Position numbers and translations under genes: made by a program
Part shown: in pieces, positions 1 through 8,878 of the stretch
How positions within the stretch are numbered: the first letter of the stretch is position 1
Layout of the letters: each line of letters starts with the position of its first letter
DNA from: Funneliformis mosseae
Lineage: Eukaryota > Glomeromycota > Glomeromycetes > Glomerales > Glomeraceae
Assembly (NCBI GenBank): GCA_910592005.1
Contig: CAJVPP010002407.1
Coordinates: 1 to 14,962, forward strand
DNA: 14,962 bases
Direction of reading: 5' to 3'
Notes under the pieces: model-generated
Seen by the model: the letters and a program-made list of their open reading frames with translations, nothing else
Told to the model about the DNA's origin: nothing
The model's database searches: none

Positions 1-782
1 TTTTAATTTAAATAACTTATCCAATTAGATTTAATATATGTGCAGGGCATGGTAGATATATTAATTGAGGCATAATTAGTTTTAAAACATTTTGATAATA
101 CTTCTTCATGTATGCAGCAGAATTAAAGAGAAATAAAAAAGAAAGTTTCAAAGGAATATTATAAAAAAGTAATATAAGAAGAAGTGTCTATGCAATTGTT
201 GAATTATTAACTTATTCTAAAAAATCAACAGATACTAATTTAGTATCTGAACAATATGTAAAAAGGGTATTAATTACACTTCGTGCACAATCATCACTAC
301 TTTCATTCATAATAATACAAATAGGTTTAGTATTAAAAATTATTTTTAATGCATCCACATATTTATTAAAAACTCTGGATAAGTATAATTGATGTAAAGT
401 TGGTGCTTGAGGAATTGCTTCTTCTTCTTTAAAGTGTTTTTTAAAAAAAGTAAGTAAAAGGTTTACTTTTTCTAATGGAATGTTAGCATTAGCAAATGCT
501 TCTATTAAATCTTCTATTACTTCTTTTTTTTAATTCTGAGGCAAGTAAGAATAATTGTAATGTTTGTTGACTTTTTGCTTTTTCTTTTGTTTCAAAATTT
601 TTTTTTTGTAAAATATGTTTTTTACTTGCACAATATGTATCAATTGTTGATTTATGCTTCTATTCTACTGAAAAATCGCAATAATTACAAAAAAGTAAAT
701 CATTATCAACGTGAAATACTTCTTTGTATTCAGTAACTCATATATAAGCTGTAATAGAACTGACTTTTTGTCTAAACACCAT
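1..782 (-). pseudogene. BED-finger / hAT-derived protein relic (CGGBP1-like), 3' part beyond the window edge
   Basis: Reading from ATG at 780-782, the N-terminus runs MVFRQKVSSITAYI. It is followed by a BED-like zinc finger with CNYC near residues 35-38 and a later His after SKK. The usual first zinc His appears to be Tyr (DTYCASKKH). The chain then continues as a hAT-like body with IIMNESSDDCARS, NSAAYMKKYY and CPAHILNLIG, the last being the C-x2-H motif of hAT transposases. In IIMNESS and NSAAYM, Asn stands where the family usually has Asp. In-frame stops lie at 738-740 (TGA), 660-662 (TAG, where Trp is expected), 212-214 (TAA) and 188-190 (TAG). A frameshift in the T-run at about 522-530 moves the frame. 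Such proteins are DNA-binding domesticated or active hAT derivatives in the nucleus. This copy cannot be made. The identification is by motif and is firm at superfamily level. Confidence 0.8.
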
Positions 783-958
783 TTTAATGAAGTTCGTCTA
801 TGATATCTATGATTTTTCTACTTATAGTTAAGTAGATTTACATTGTTAAAAGATTATCTATACTACGAATTATGTGTTTTATTATGCATATTTTATGTAT
901 ATTTGTGTATACAAATAATATGGATCAAATTTTTGTGAAATTATGTGGTGACGATAGG

Positions 959-983
959 AAATTTTGTGATTATCACAAAATTT
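959..983. repeat. 12-bp perfect palindrome with one central base
   Basis: The arms are AAATTTTGTGAT (959-970) and ATCACAAAATTT (972-983), separated by a single T at 971. The TTGTGA core recurs at about 933-938 and 991-996. Repeated short motifs of this kind are typical of subterminal transposase-binding regions of hAT elements. That role is inferred from the adjacent hAT-like relic. Confidence 0.85.
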
Positions 984-1016
984 TATGGTATTGTGATATT
1001 TTACAAAATGCCATAA
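983..1016. repeat. 10-bp inverted repeat, one mismatch
   Basis: TTATGGTATT (983-992) pairs with AATGCCATAA (1007-1016) apart from one transition mismatch. The loop is 14 nt. It directly abuts the palindrome at 959-983, and the two form a compact structured block. Confidence 0.7.
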
Positions 1017-1279
1017 ATCATCGTTCCTGCCTGTGGCTTTATTTTTGATATGATATTTTTGATTAGATATAACGGTAAGTTTATTAGTTTCGCCTGAATT
1101 TTGCTTTACTTATATAAGGTAGTCAAAAAGAATAACTAATAGCGTCTCACTCTATTTTATACTTTGTAGTGGGTCTAAAAATCAAATTTGGAATACACTT
1201 TTAAAGAAAACTATATCCTTATGTAAAGATATTGACAAGGGGTCTGATAATACGTAATTTTATTGAATATATGTTAGAA

Positions 1280-1901
1280 CCCTCAGGAGAAAAACAACAA
1301 GTAAAAACTGCGCATTTTTTCAGGTGATAGTCTCTCACACAACCAGTCTATACTACAATTGCGAACTTGAGTTTATTACTTGAAGTGTTGCAGGTAAAAT
1401 AATATTCCAACTTATCTTGAGAATAGAACTTTACTAATTCAGGATCATAAGAAAGCTAATTCCTATTTTCGCAGTACTATGAGCCATGTAATCTATAATT
1501 TCCATGTTTTCTATCACAGATAAGCATGGTGAACTCTATGGCTGAGGTGTTGTAAAATCATAATTATCAATCTCCCTGAAACTATTTCAGAATTTTAAGT
1601 ATGGAAAGTGCTCTAAGATTGACTGGATAATTGATTTTGAATCAGATCTGGCTTTAAAGGTGATAGGCTTGAAATTAGAGGCTTGAGGTAATCCTAACCA
1701 AAGGCGCTCAAGGCAAGGGACTGGTTCTGCTAACATATCTATCACAGCTTCTGATAATTGCTATAGCTCATTTCCAGTTTATTTTTTATATCTTTTGTAT
1801 AATTTGAAACGAATCTTATCTGTCAAAATACTTGATAACCTACTTAATTTAGCATGCCAGTCTAGATATTCGGAGGTTAGTATTTTATCAGACTCAGTCA
1901 T
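1280..1901 (-). pseudogene. Relic of an uncharacterised multi-copy protein (MTESDKILT... type)
   Basis: From ATG at 1899-1901 the frame reads MTESDKILTSEYLDWHAKL, then a basic helix-like stretch (DKIRFKLYKRYKK). Stops follow at 1779-1781 (TAA) and 1761-1763 (TAG). The frame then stays open through LSEAVIDMLAEPVPCLERL and GLPQASNFKPITFKARSD. A later frameshift at about 1540-1560 leads into CDRKHGNYRLHGS, YDPELVKFYSQDKLEYYFTC and, past one more stop, TGCVRDYHLKKCAVFTCC. The spaced Cys and His in the last part (FTC, GCV, YH, KKC, FTCC) could bind zinc, but I do not recognise the fold. I remember similar open frames as expanded families in Rhizophagus-type genomes. The function is unknown. The decay is clear: at least four stops and one shift. 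Confidence 0.6.
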
Positions 1902-1988
1902 TTTCCTTTTATATGTCTGTAAACAATTTAAATCCCTTTTTCTTATATAGACCTATTCATTCGAAAAAAAAAGATTAAAATTCCTAGA

Positions 1989-3648
1989 CTATTGTAAAGC
2001 AATGAGACTATGAACTATCTCAATTTCACATTATTCATATTTAATAAAGTAAGATCCTACTTTATACCTACCTTCTATTTCTTCATCATCATGGCCTAAT
2101 TTGCATAATAGGCAGATATAGTTTCTGCATATTGTCTCATCAGTAATTCCATATTAGTTAAAATTTTCAATACTACATTCTCTAAATAGATTAGAATATT
2201 AATCCAATATCTTGTTGCGAAAATAGAAATGATCAGGCTTAGATTGAGGTACAAATAATACATTTGCTGATATATTAACCTCAGTTGATTTCAAAGCTGG
2301 TGGAGCATTTATAATTCTTTCTCTGGTTTCAGGATTTTTGGTTATATGATTTTGACCGGAGCTCTGGCTAAAATCCTAATTATATTGGTTAGTATTTCTT
2401 TCACATCAGTATTATCGTTATCATTATGCTCAGATAAATTATCCCACCTTTCTGAGGTCTCTATAATATCTTAAACTTTATCATTAGTTAACTCAAAAAT
2501 AGAGTTTGCATTATATGTAGTAATATACTTAATATTCTCTATGTTTACCTTTTCAAATATTTTATATATCTTTACAGCTTTCTGAATTTTTCTTTGTAAG
2601 TTTTTATGGAAGATTTCTGGGAGACATAATCCTATATCTTCAGATCATTGCTTTTGCAATATGGATAGGTATTTCAACATTTTATTATAGATTATTCCAT
2701 TTGCCTTTTTTTCACCTATTTTGTCTTTTTCATCTTGTACAATTATAGTAACCTGAATTAAAAATTTCTTTTCATAATAATACCAATGCAAAATCTCTTT
2801 TTGATTAGTACGAATTGCATCATATTTAGCATCATCCGCTTTATTAAATAATTGTACTAGAGAAAGCAATAAATCTGTAGATGAATTTTGATTAAGGCTC
2901 TCAATTGAAATCATATCGCAAGGAATAGTTTTGTTGTTCAATTGGGCATCATCTTTAATACCATTAGCTATCAATTGTACGATGTTTTCTGCACCTTTCT
3001 TCCTATGGCTATTTTGGCTAGAGGCCTGACTGAAATTTTAGTCACGAGATTCAATACTTCCAGTATCTTTTCAGAAGTAAAGCATCCAGTATCAGATTCT
3101 TAATCTTAGTTAAGAGATTCTTGCTCTGCTTTGCTAAGTTTCTTTTCCTTATTGCGTTGCTTTATTTTATTATTAATGATTTTCTTATGAGCCTCAAGCA
3201 AGAAACTATTTATCTTTTTCTTTAACAGTTTTTTATAATGGATCACACCTGAATTAGCCAAAGGTGTTAAAGTAAAGTTAGATGAGTTTTTATTAAGAGT
3301 ATTATCATTTAATATTTGCTTTTGTTCTACTTTCGTGAGTCTATCTCTAAACTCAGATTCCAACTCCTCAATTCTAGCCTTGAGTTTAATATTTTCAACA
3401 ACATGCCTCATTCTCTCTTTTTCAGTCAATCTTAGAGCCTCAATAATCTTACGTTTAAGTTCAGTTCTCTTAGCATCAAAGTTAATGAACTTCATTCTAA
3501 GATCAGAATTCTCCTTTTTAAGTTCAGAAATTTTAGCATTCTCCTTCTTAAGTATAGCAATCTCAGTCTCATAATCAGCTATGATCTTAACATTCTTAGT
3601 CTCAAGTTTAGTAATACGCTATTTTAATGATTCAAGCTCAGATGACAT
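1989..3648 (-). pseudogene. Relic of a coiled-coil protein of the MSSELE... expanded family
   Basis: ATG at 3646-3648 starts MSSELESLK. A single TAG at codon 10 (3619-3621) interrupts an otherwise open frame of about 180 codons down to 3106. Heptad-like Leu/Ile/Lys/Glu patterns (KKENAKISELKKENSDL, NIKLKARIEELESEFRDRL) show a long N-terminal coiled coil. After several stops and a frameshift near 3040 comes SQASSQNSHRKKGAENI, then an open segment at 2645-2974 with FNKADDAKYDAIRTNQKEI and HWYYYEKKFLIQV. Further shifts lead through TYNANSIFELTNDKV and end in ICLLCKLGHDDEEIEGRYKV followed by GSYFIKYE. The CxxCKLGHDDEE stretch could be a zinc site. The family is large in Glomeromycotina as I remember it, with no established role. 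It lies head-to-head with the small plus-strand relic at 3707. Confidence 0.72.
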
Positions 3649-3706
3649 GATCTATATAAAACTAATATACTGTATATAAGCATTCAAAATAAAAAAATGC
3701 AGTATC

Positions 3707-3988
3707 ATGAATTTTAATTATGAAATGAGTATGAATAATGAACAAAGAAAAGAAATGTTTTGTAATTGGTTGTTAGTTAAAAAGACCTATTTCTGCAAAA
3801 AATCAGCATGAGATCAATATTGTGCATCTTACGCATTTAAAATACGAAAGGATATATTAATCTCACAACTATGTAAAGGATGTAGATAAGACACTAAATC
3901 AAGCATTCAGCTTTATGTTCAATGCAAATAAGATAAGAAAAGAGCATACATATATTATAAAAAGAAGAATATGGGAGAAAATGAGTAA
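3707..3988 (+). pseudogene. Small cysteine-containing protein relic
   Basis: ATG at 3707-3709 opens MNFNYEMSMNNEQRKEMFC, followed by LLVKKTYFCKKSA, DQYCASYAFKIRKDI, QLCKGCR and QLYVQCK. The frame is consistent to a TAA at 3986-3988, with internal stops at 3809-3811 (TGA), 3887-3889 (TAA) and 3929-3931 (TAA). The cysteines (FC, FC, YC, CKGC, QC) and many Lys/Arg residues suggest a small zinc- or nucleic-acid-binding protein. That is inference, and I do not recognise the family. Keeping one frame over 93 codons despite three stops argues for recent loss of a real gene. The start codons of this relic and the coiled-coil relic are separated by only 58 bp in divergent orientation. Confidence 0.5.
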
Positions 3989-4038
3989 TTAAATATACTA
4001 TTTTCATAAGTACTAATCATCTATTATCACTTTCATAA

Positions 4039-4613
4039 ATACTAATTTCAACAATCTATATACAAGAATCAGACATATATAGAACAGTACTTAATTTACT
4101 AACTGATCGATGGATCAGCCTGAATGGAAAGCTATTTCAGAAATTGATTCATGAAGGTTACAGATATACTAATAGACTTTTGGATTATTTAGAAGATATT
4201 GAGACTATATGTGTCAGTAAATTTGAGCTGGATCCCTTAGCTGACTTCTACTATCTAGCCTTAATTCCGCCTTTATCTATCTTAACAAGTAGATCAGATA
4301 TTCATAAAAACTTCCCTATTACTGTAGACTTTGTTGTTGAAAGTGGGTTGAGTTAATTTACCCTTGAAAAAATAAATGATCTTTGCTTCAAAACCTAATG
4401 GAAATGAATTACATTAACCTATCTACATTGATAGAGATAACTTGGGAATGTGAGGAGACAAAAGTTTGAAGAAATGACATACTTGTGAAATTTCTTTATC
4501 ATTCAAATTTAGTTTCTTCAAAGTATAAGTCAAATTCTTTATATGACGCATTTACCAAGATGAGTGTTTTAGGGTTAGAATATATATTGGCTCTAGTACG
4601 AGCATTTTGCTAA
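4039..4613 (+). pseudogene. Unrecognised decayed coding region
   Basis: An open frame of 105 codons with no ATG runs from 4039 to the TAA at 4354-4356. It includes LNLLTDRWISLNGKLFQKLI, RLLDYLEDIETICVSKFELD and SDIHKNFPITVDFVVESG. This is far longer than chance in DNA this AT-rich. After the TAA the same frame is hit by many stops. A second open stretch of 47 codons in another frame (4470-4613) reads VKFLYHSNLVSSKYKSNS and LYDAFTKMSVLGLEYILALV before a TAA at 4611-4613. The two may be parts of one gene broken by a frameshift, or unrelated fragments. No motif or family is recognised. It is transcribed opposite to the neighbouring CRN relic. Confidence 0.4.
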
Positions 4614-4809
4614 GGTGTGATTACAATATAAATAAATTGTTTATAGCCCTTAAATGGCAGTTCCATGACTATATATTTTTTCGCTTATCATATATACCTG
4701 CAAAATTCAAATTTTTTTTATTAATATAAGATAAAAAAGTTTAGAGCGTAGCCAGTGATATATGATAAAGTTCTACATTTCTATTCTAAGCTCTATCTAT
4801 TCCTAAATT

Positions 4810-6187
4810 CTAATTTAATTTTCCTATAATGTTGCTAAATGACTTTACCCTTTTTACACCACTTTGTGAAGCTTTTATCAGCTTCTGTGCTTTCTCCAAT
4901 AACCATACAATATGCTCGAAAACCTTTTCTACTTTAGCTTGCAAATTCTCATCTTTATACACAACAATCACTGGTTCTGATAGCTTAAACAATGGTTTCC
5001 CTTCATTATCTAGCGAATATTCCATAAAATACCATTCAGATGCATTGATAACAATCCTAAATACCCTATTTATGTCTTGTCTATTATCAATTTCATCTGC
5101 TTTGCATTTATGTGACAAAGTTGACTCCATCTGCATGAATACTTAGACAAATCCCTTCATAAAATCTTCCTTATTAACTTCGATTACACCAAGGATTTAC
5201 CAATCGAATAAAATTCTACTGCATAATCAAGGTTTCCTTGTCTATTTTAACTCTCAATAAGTTTTACCAGTATAAGCTTGAAATTATTTTTGTAAAATGA
5301 GATCCAAAAGCTAAATAGCATTAAATGCTTAATTATAGCTTTAGACTTTTCGCTACTTAGGTTAGCAGAACCATAATAAAAAATGGGATATATATCAATA
5401 CTAGGATTCAAGTCATTACTAAACTCATAGAATTTATATACTTTAGGAAAGATCCAGGAGTTGAATGGTTTCAAGAAAGTCTCTATAAATACAGTAAACT
5501 TGAGATTGTTCTTTAATACTAGCGTTCACAATATCTTTCAAAATGATTTATTATTTCTAGGATAATATCTATCACCATCATTTATGAAGTTCAGTATTGC
5601 TCTATCATTTTTAAGCGTTAGTGGCTTATACAATTCACGAATGTATTCTCTGAAATCTTTGAGGATTGCTTGCTCAATATTTACAGTTCACTTATTTACC
5701 TTCTGTTTTAGCCTAACGATAACATCAAACACTGTAATATAATAGCCAGTTAGTAATTTTTCACTGACCTTTATTTAGGAAAAAAAATACATGCCATGAG
5801 TTGACTTGTTAAGTGATTTCTTCAATGATGCGATGCGGTCAAGCAATTCCTTTACCTCTTTGCTCGAAGTGGTAGTGGCCTCTGGTGGTTCGACTAAGAC
5901 ATGAATATATTTTTTGGGAAGTGAATCAGAAAGTATTTCAAAATTTTTCTTATTACTAACAGCTCTTCACTATTCTCTAGTGAAAGATTGCTTATAGGAA
6001 CATAATTGTCAGAGATCATCACTTTTCATAGCTTGAGCTTGTCTGCAGAAAAATTGTCAAATTCTGATGCCTTTTCTACCTTAATAGCTTTCTTTAATTC
6101 ACTAACAGGCTTGTTCCTACTTATTTTAACAGAGAAAGCATTTGCAGTCTTATTTCCTTTGACGAGATATAATAACGTGATAGATAT
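4810..6187 (-). pseudogene. Crinkler (CRN) effector-like protein relic, nearly full length
   Basis: The N-terminus (6187 to about 5990) is the ubiquitin-like CRN header: SITLLYLVKGNKTANAFSVK, then ELKKAIKVEK and SADKLKL, a stop at 6026-6028 where the family has Trp (LxLWKV), then LSLENSEELL. After a frameshift comes the hallmark YIHVLVEPPEATTTSSKE (about 5860-5909), which marks the junction with the C-terminal body. The body continues with a helical stretch and EQAILKDFREYIRELYKP, then LNFINDGDRYYP. Further on are DLNPSIDIYPIFYYGSANLS, GNLDYAVEFY, VIEVNKEDFMKGF and an open C-terminus (4810-5136) from MQMESTLSHKCKADEID to GKLN. The xVIEVxK plus MQMES pattern resembles a PD-(D/E)xK nuclease-like core, here with Asn for the expected Lys. 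The expected start codon reads ATA (6185-6187). CRN-type proteins are abundant in these fungi and act in host or self nuclei. This copy is broken by stops and shifts. Confidence 0.82.
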
Positions 6188-6676
6188 GTTTTCAGATTAT
6201 ATAGTAATTTTTGCAAAATATTATTGGCTCAAAGTGCAGTATGTAAGGATAAAAGTAAAAAGAATTTTATTTGTGAAAAAAATACTATATGTGAAAAATT
6301 ATTCTATTTCACAAGCCTACCATATGATCAGCAATTGTATTATAGATGCAACGATTGTCTAATCACTATGCTTCCCTAATCATGAAGACTCTTCTCACTT
6401 ATTACCTGACATTTTTATATAGGCTAAATTGACTCAGATAGAAATGTTAAATTTATAGTCTCCATATCATTACACATAACCTGCTTTTCATATACTATAC
6501 ATTTGATAAAATAATACTTTATTTATGAAATAAAAATATTATCAGAAGTCAGCTCATAATACATAAAAATTGGCTATTAAGGCATTTCACATGTCTATAT
6601 TTCATGGTTCAGGCCTATCGCTTTACATAATACTTTAAATAAATACATAAATATTAATTCTATTATTAAGGGGTTA
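6188..6676. other. Gene-free spacer between two CRN-like relics
   Basis: I find no supportable gene on either strand. A plus-strand open stretch that enters this region from 6006 is antisense to the CRN header and is not coding. On the minus strand a few codons just below 6677 (INIYVF, then SDRPEP past stops) may extend the homology of the next relic by about 70 bp. Confidence 0.5.
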
Positions 6677-6994
6677 TTAGGAAAAATACTTAGAAATCAA
6701 CTCATGTAAAGGCATTCCTATTTTATTTTGACGTTTTCCTTTAGAAAATTCTTCAATTTGATTTTCAATTAATATAACTCCTTTAGTATTATTGATCTTT
6801 TAGAGTAAAAACTCAGTAGGAGGAATCTTTTTAAATAAGGATTGCTACCTTTCTCTAATCATAATTCTTAACTGATCAACTGTTTTACCAGTAGAGATTT
6901 TAAGCGTAGTAATACTTCCTTCTGATAAAATTGATTTTGGATCTGAGACAGGAGGTGAAAGAAGACAATTGAGAGTAATAATAGTATTGGACAT
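6677..6994 (-). pseudogene. Second CRN-header-like N-terminal relic
   Basis: ATG at 6992-6994 starts MSNTIITLNCLLSPPVSD, then KISTGKTVDQLRIMIRER, a TAG where Gln is likely, SLFKKIPPTEFLL, a TAA where the LxLWK signature would have Trp, and KINNTKGVILIENQIEEFSK. It continues as IGMPLHELISKYFS before TAA TAA at 6674-6679. The order matches the ubiquitin-like CRN header: short beta strand, acidic/basic helix, L-x-L-(W)-K, then an 'S-x-Y-F' segment before the HVLV junction. It is about 106 codons long, close to a header alone. Past the two stops the frame suggests RINIYVF, a possible equivalent of the HVLV boundary. No C-terminal effector body can be found downstream, so this is either a header orphan or a copy truncated by deletion. 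It lies about 490 bp upstream of the CRN relic on the same strand. Confidence 0.55.
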
Positions 6995-7253
6995 CTTACT
7001 TTCCTAAAAACAAGAGCTCATAGTGAAAAATTTTCACTTCACTACATACACTTTTAGCATATATATACCTTATTTTATGTTATTTTATGAGAATATTTTT
7101 ATAGAAAGTTGGCTGAACTTTTACATATTCCTACATGCTTTATATATTGCTGGAAAAAAGTTAAGGAGGTATGAGGCATGATTAGCATTGTCATATAATG
7201 CTAAGAGTTCTATGAAGATATAGTGGGGTATTAAAAGTCACTAAGCATTTGTG

Positions 7254-7297
7254 ATGTTAATCATTTTTTAAAAAATTATATCAAATTTTTAAATTGA
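7254..7297 (+). repeat. Left inner inverted repeat of the mariner element
   Basis: ATGTTAATCATTTTTT at 7254-7269 is a perfect 16-bp inverted match to 8493-8508. Looser similarity (ATCAAATTTTTAAATTGAG type) continues inward to about 7297. It directly follows the outer 30-bp terminal repeat. Confidence 0.8.
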
Positions 7298-7378
7298 GAT
7301 AACTTACAAATTATCATATCAATTTGAATGAAATTTTTTTATATTAATCATATAAATATATATTTTATAATTTTATTA

Positions 7379-8409
7379 TTAATATTTTGTAAGATTGTCT
7401 TTATTTTCAATAACAGCAGCAATACAACGTGGTATACAATCAACAAGATTTTTATAAATACTTTCATCAAGTTTTAACCATTCGTTTTGCAAAATCTGCC
7501 ATAAATCATCTTGATTTTTTGGTAGTGGTTTATGTTTTCTAACTTTTCTATTCAATTAATCCCATAAATTTTCTATGGGATTTAAATCTGGACTCTGTGC
7601 AAATCATGATAAGCTTGTAATCTTATTTTCTACTTCCCATTTTTTTACTGCATTTGCTTTGTGAATTGGAACATTATCTTCTTAAAAATATAATTATTTT
7701 TATTTTCTAAACTATTTATAAATGGTAATAAATAGTTATTTAACACATCTATATATATATTTACTGTTATTCTACCTTTTAATCTGACTAATAGACCTAG
7801 TTTATTCTTTGTAAAATAATCCCAAATCATAACACTCTGTTGACTTGATTTAAATGTAGAAATAAAACATTTTGGATCATATTTTTCTTGAGCATTTCTC
7901 CAAACATATCTTTTTCCATCTCCTTTAAATATTTCAAACTGAGATTCATTACTCTAAATAATATTTTTCCATTTATTTTTCCAATCTTTTCTATTTTTAG
8001 CCTATATTAATCTTTTTATTTTATTAGCTACATTTATAAAAGGTTTTTTTGCTCCAATTCTTCCAAAAATTCCATTTTTATGAAGATGTTTTTTAAGAGT
8101 AATTTGGCTTATATTTGTTGAAGTAGAAGTAACAAAATTTTCATATAATTCATTAATATTAGTTCTATGATTTTTATTAAGAATTTGCATTAAATGACAA
8201 TTATCTCTTTCAGTTAAAATAGGTGATCTACTACTTCGAAAAGGAAGTATTTCAAGACTATCATTTTTATATATAAAAATAACATCATGAACTGTACTTT
8301 TTGGATAATTTAGTACTTCACTTATTTTTCTTTCACTAAACCCATACTTCTAAGCACCTATAATTTCATCGTATTAAAAATCAAATAGTTTTTTATACTG
8401 AGTAGTCTT
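7379..8409 (-). pseudogene. Tc1/mariner DD34E transposase relic
   Basis: The N-terminal helix-turn-helix is visible as YDEIIGA, KYGFSERKISEVLNYPKST and VHDVIFIYKN. The second DNA-binding part (NKNHRTNINELYENF, TLKKHLHKNGIFGRIGAKKP) follows. The catalytic core shows SNESQFEIF with Asn (codon 7948-7950) for the first catalytic Asp, EDNVPIHKA (Asp at 7676-7678) and SPDLNPIENLW (Glu at 7571-7573). The second and third acidic residues are exactly 34 residues apart, the Tc1 spacing. YVWRNAQ and IAAVIENKDNLTKY close the protein at TAA 7379-7381. Breaks include TAG after KRLI, TAG before SNES where Trp is expected, a one-base frameshift just before EDN, TGA before FAQSP and TAA after NLWD. The likely start codon reads AAG (8407-8409). 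The family cuts and pastes at TA sites; this copy is inactive. Confidence 0.9.
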
Positions 8410-8464
8410 TTTTTTTATAAAAACTATTTTGAAAATAAATTTTTATTGATGGTTATGGAAAAAA

Positions 8465-8530
8465 CTTGATTTAAAATTTTGATTCAAAATTGAAAAAATG
8501 ATTAACATTGCACATAATTAGTACTCACTA
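8465..8530 (-). repeat. Right inner inverted repeat and alternative mariner terminus
   Basis: The complement reads TAGTGAGTACTAATTATGTG from 8530 inward, then the 16-bp block shared with the left inner repeat (8493-8508). It is followed outside by TA at 8531-8532, so it looks like a genuine Tc1/mariner end. It lies 336 bp inside the outer terminus at 8866-8895. Confidence 0.65.
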
Positions 8531-8878
8531 TACCAAGACGATCTCAACAAATATAAATGTAATTAATCTGAAATCTTGAACAAATATATATTTTTTGATA
8601 CGCTTAACAAGTTTACTTAGAATAAAAAATGTATTACAACTAATAATTTCAATGTTTTATTATAACTGAAATCTTGTATTAAAATTTAAAAATTCTTAAT
8701 TAAATATATAATAAATATTTTTATTTCTAATTAAATATTAAAAATATACTTTAAAATATATATAAAACATTAAAATGAATAACTTTGCTTATTTAACTAA
8801 AGTCAATTAAATTAATAAAAAAAAAGTTTAATTTGAGGTCAAAATTTCCGTTAATTTTCTAATTTAAGTGCCTAGTGA

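Larger units (their letters stand above)
783..1279. other. Gene-free stretch with a palindrome cluster
   Basis: No supportable coding sequence was found on either strand. The stretch holds TTGTGA-type repeats at about 933-998 and two inverted repeats (annotated separately). It lies directly upstream of the BED/hAT relic, so it may be the 5' subterminal region of that element. I could not find a matching terminal inverted repeat in the window. Confidence 0.5.

Noticed and set aside
3335..3574. Plus-strand open frame of 79 codons, Ser/Leu rich
   Set aside because: It is antisense to the coiled-coil relic, whose repeated Lys/Glu/Leu codons leave the other strand open. The product has no independent support.
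4829..5146. Plus-strand open frame of 105 codons
   Set aside because: It is antisense to the conserved C-terminus of the CRN relic, and the minus-strand reading matches the family.
6006..6362. Plus-strand open frame of 118 codons with a hydrophobic stretch
   Set aside because: Its first half is antisense to the CRN header. The rest runs into AT-rich spacer, and the hydrophobic look comes from T-rich codons.
7040..7085. TATA-like run GCATATATATACC upstream of the CRN-header relic
   Set aside because: In DNA this AT-rich such runs occur often, and the gene behind it is dead, so I cannot support a promoter call.
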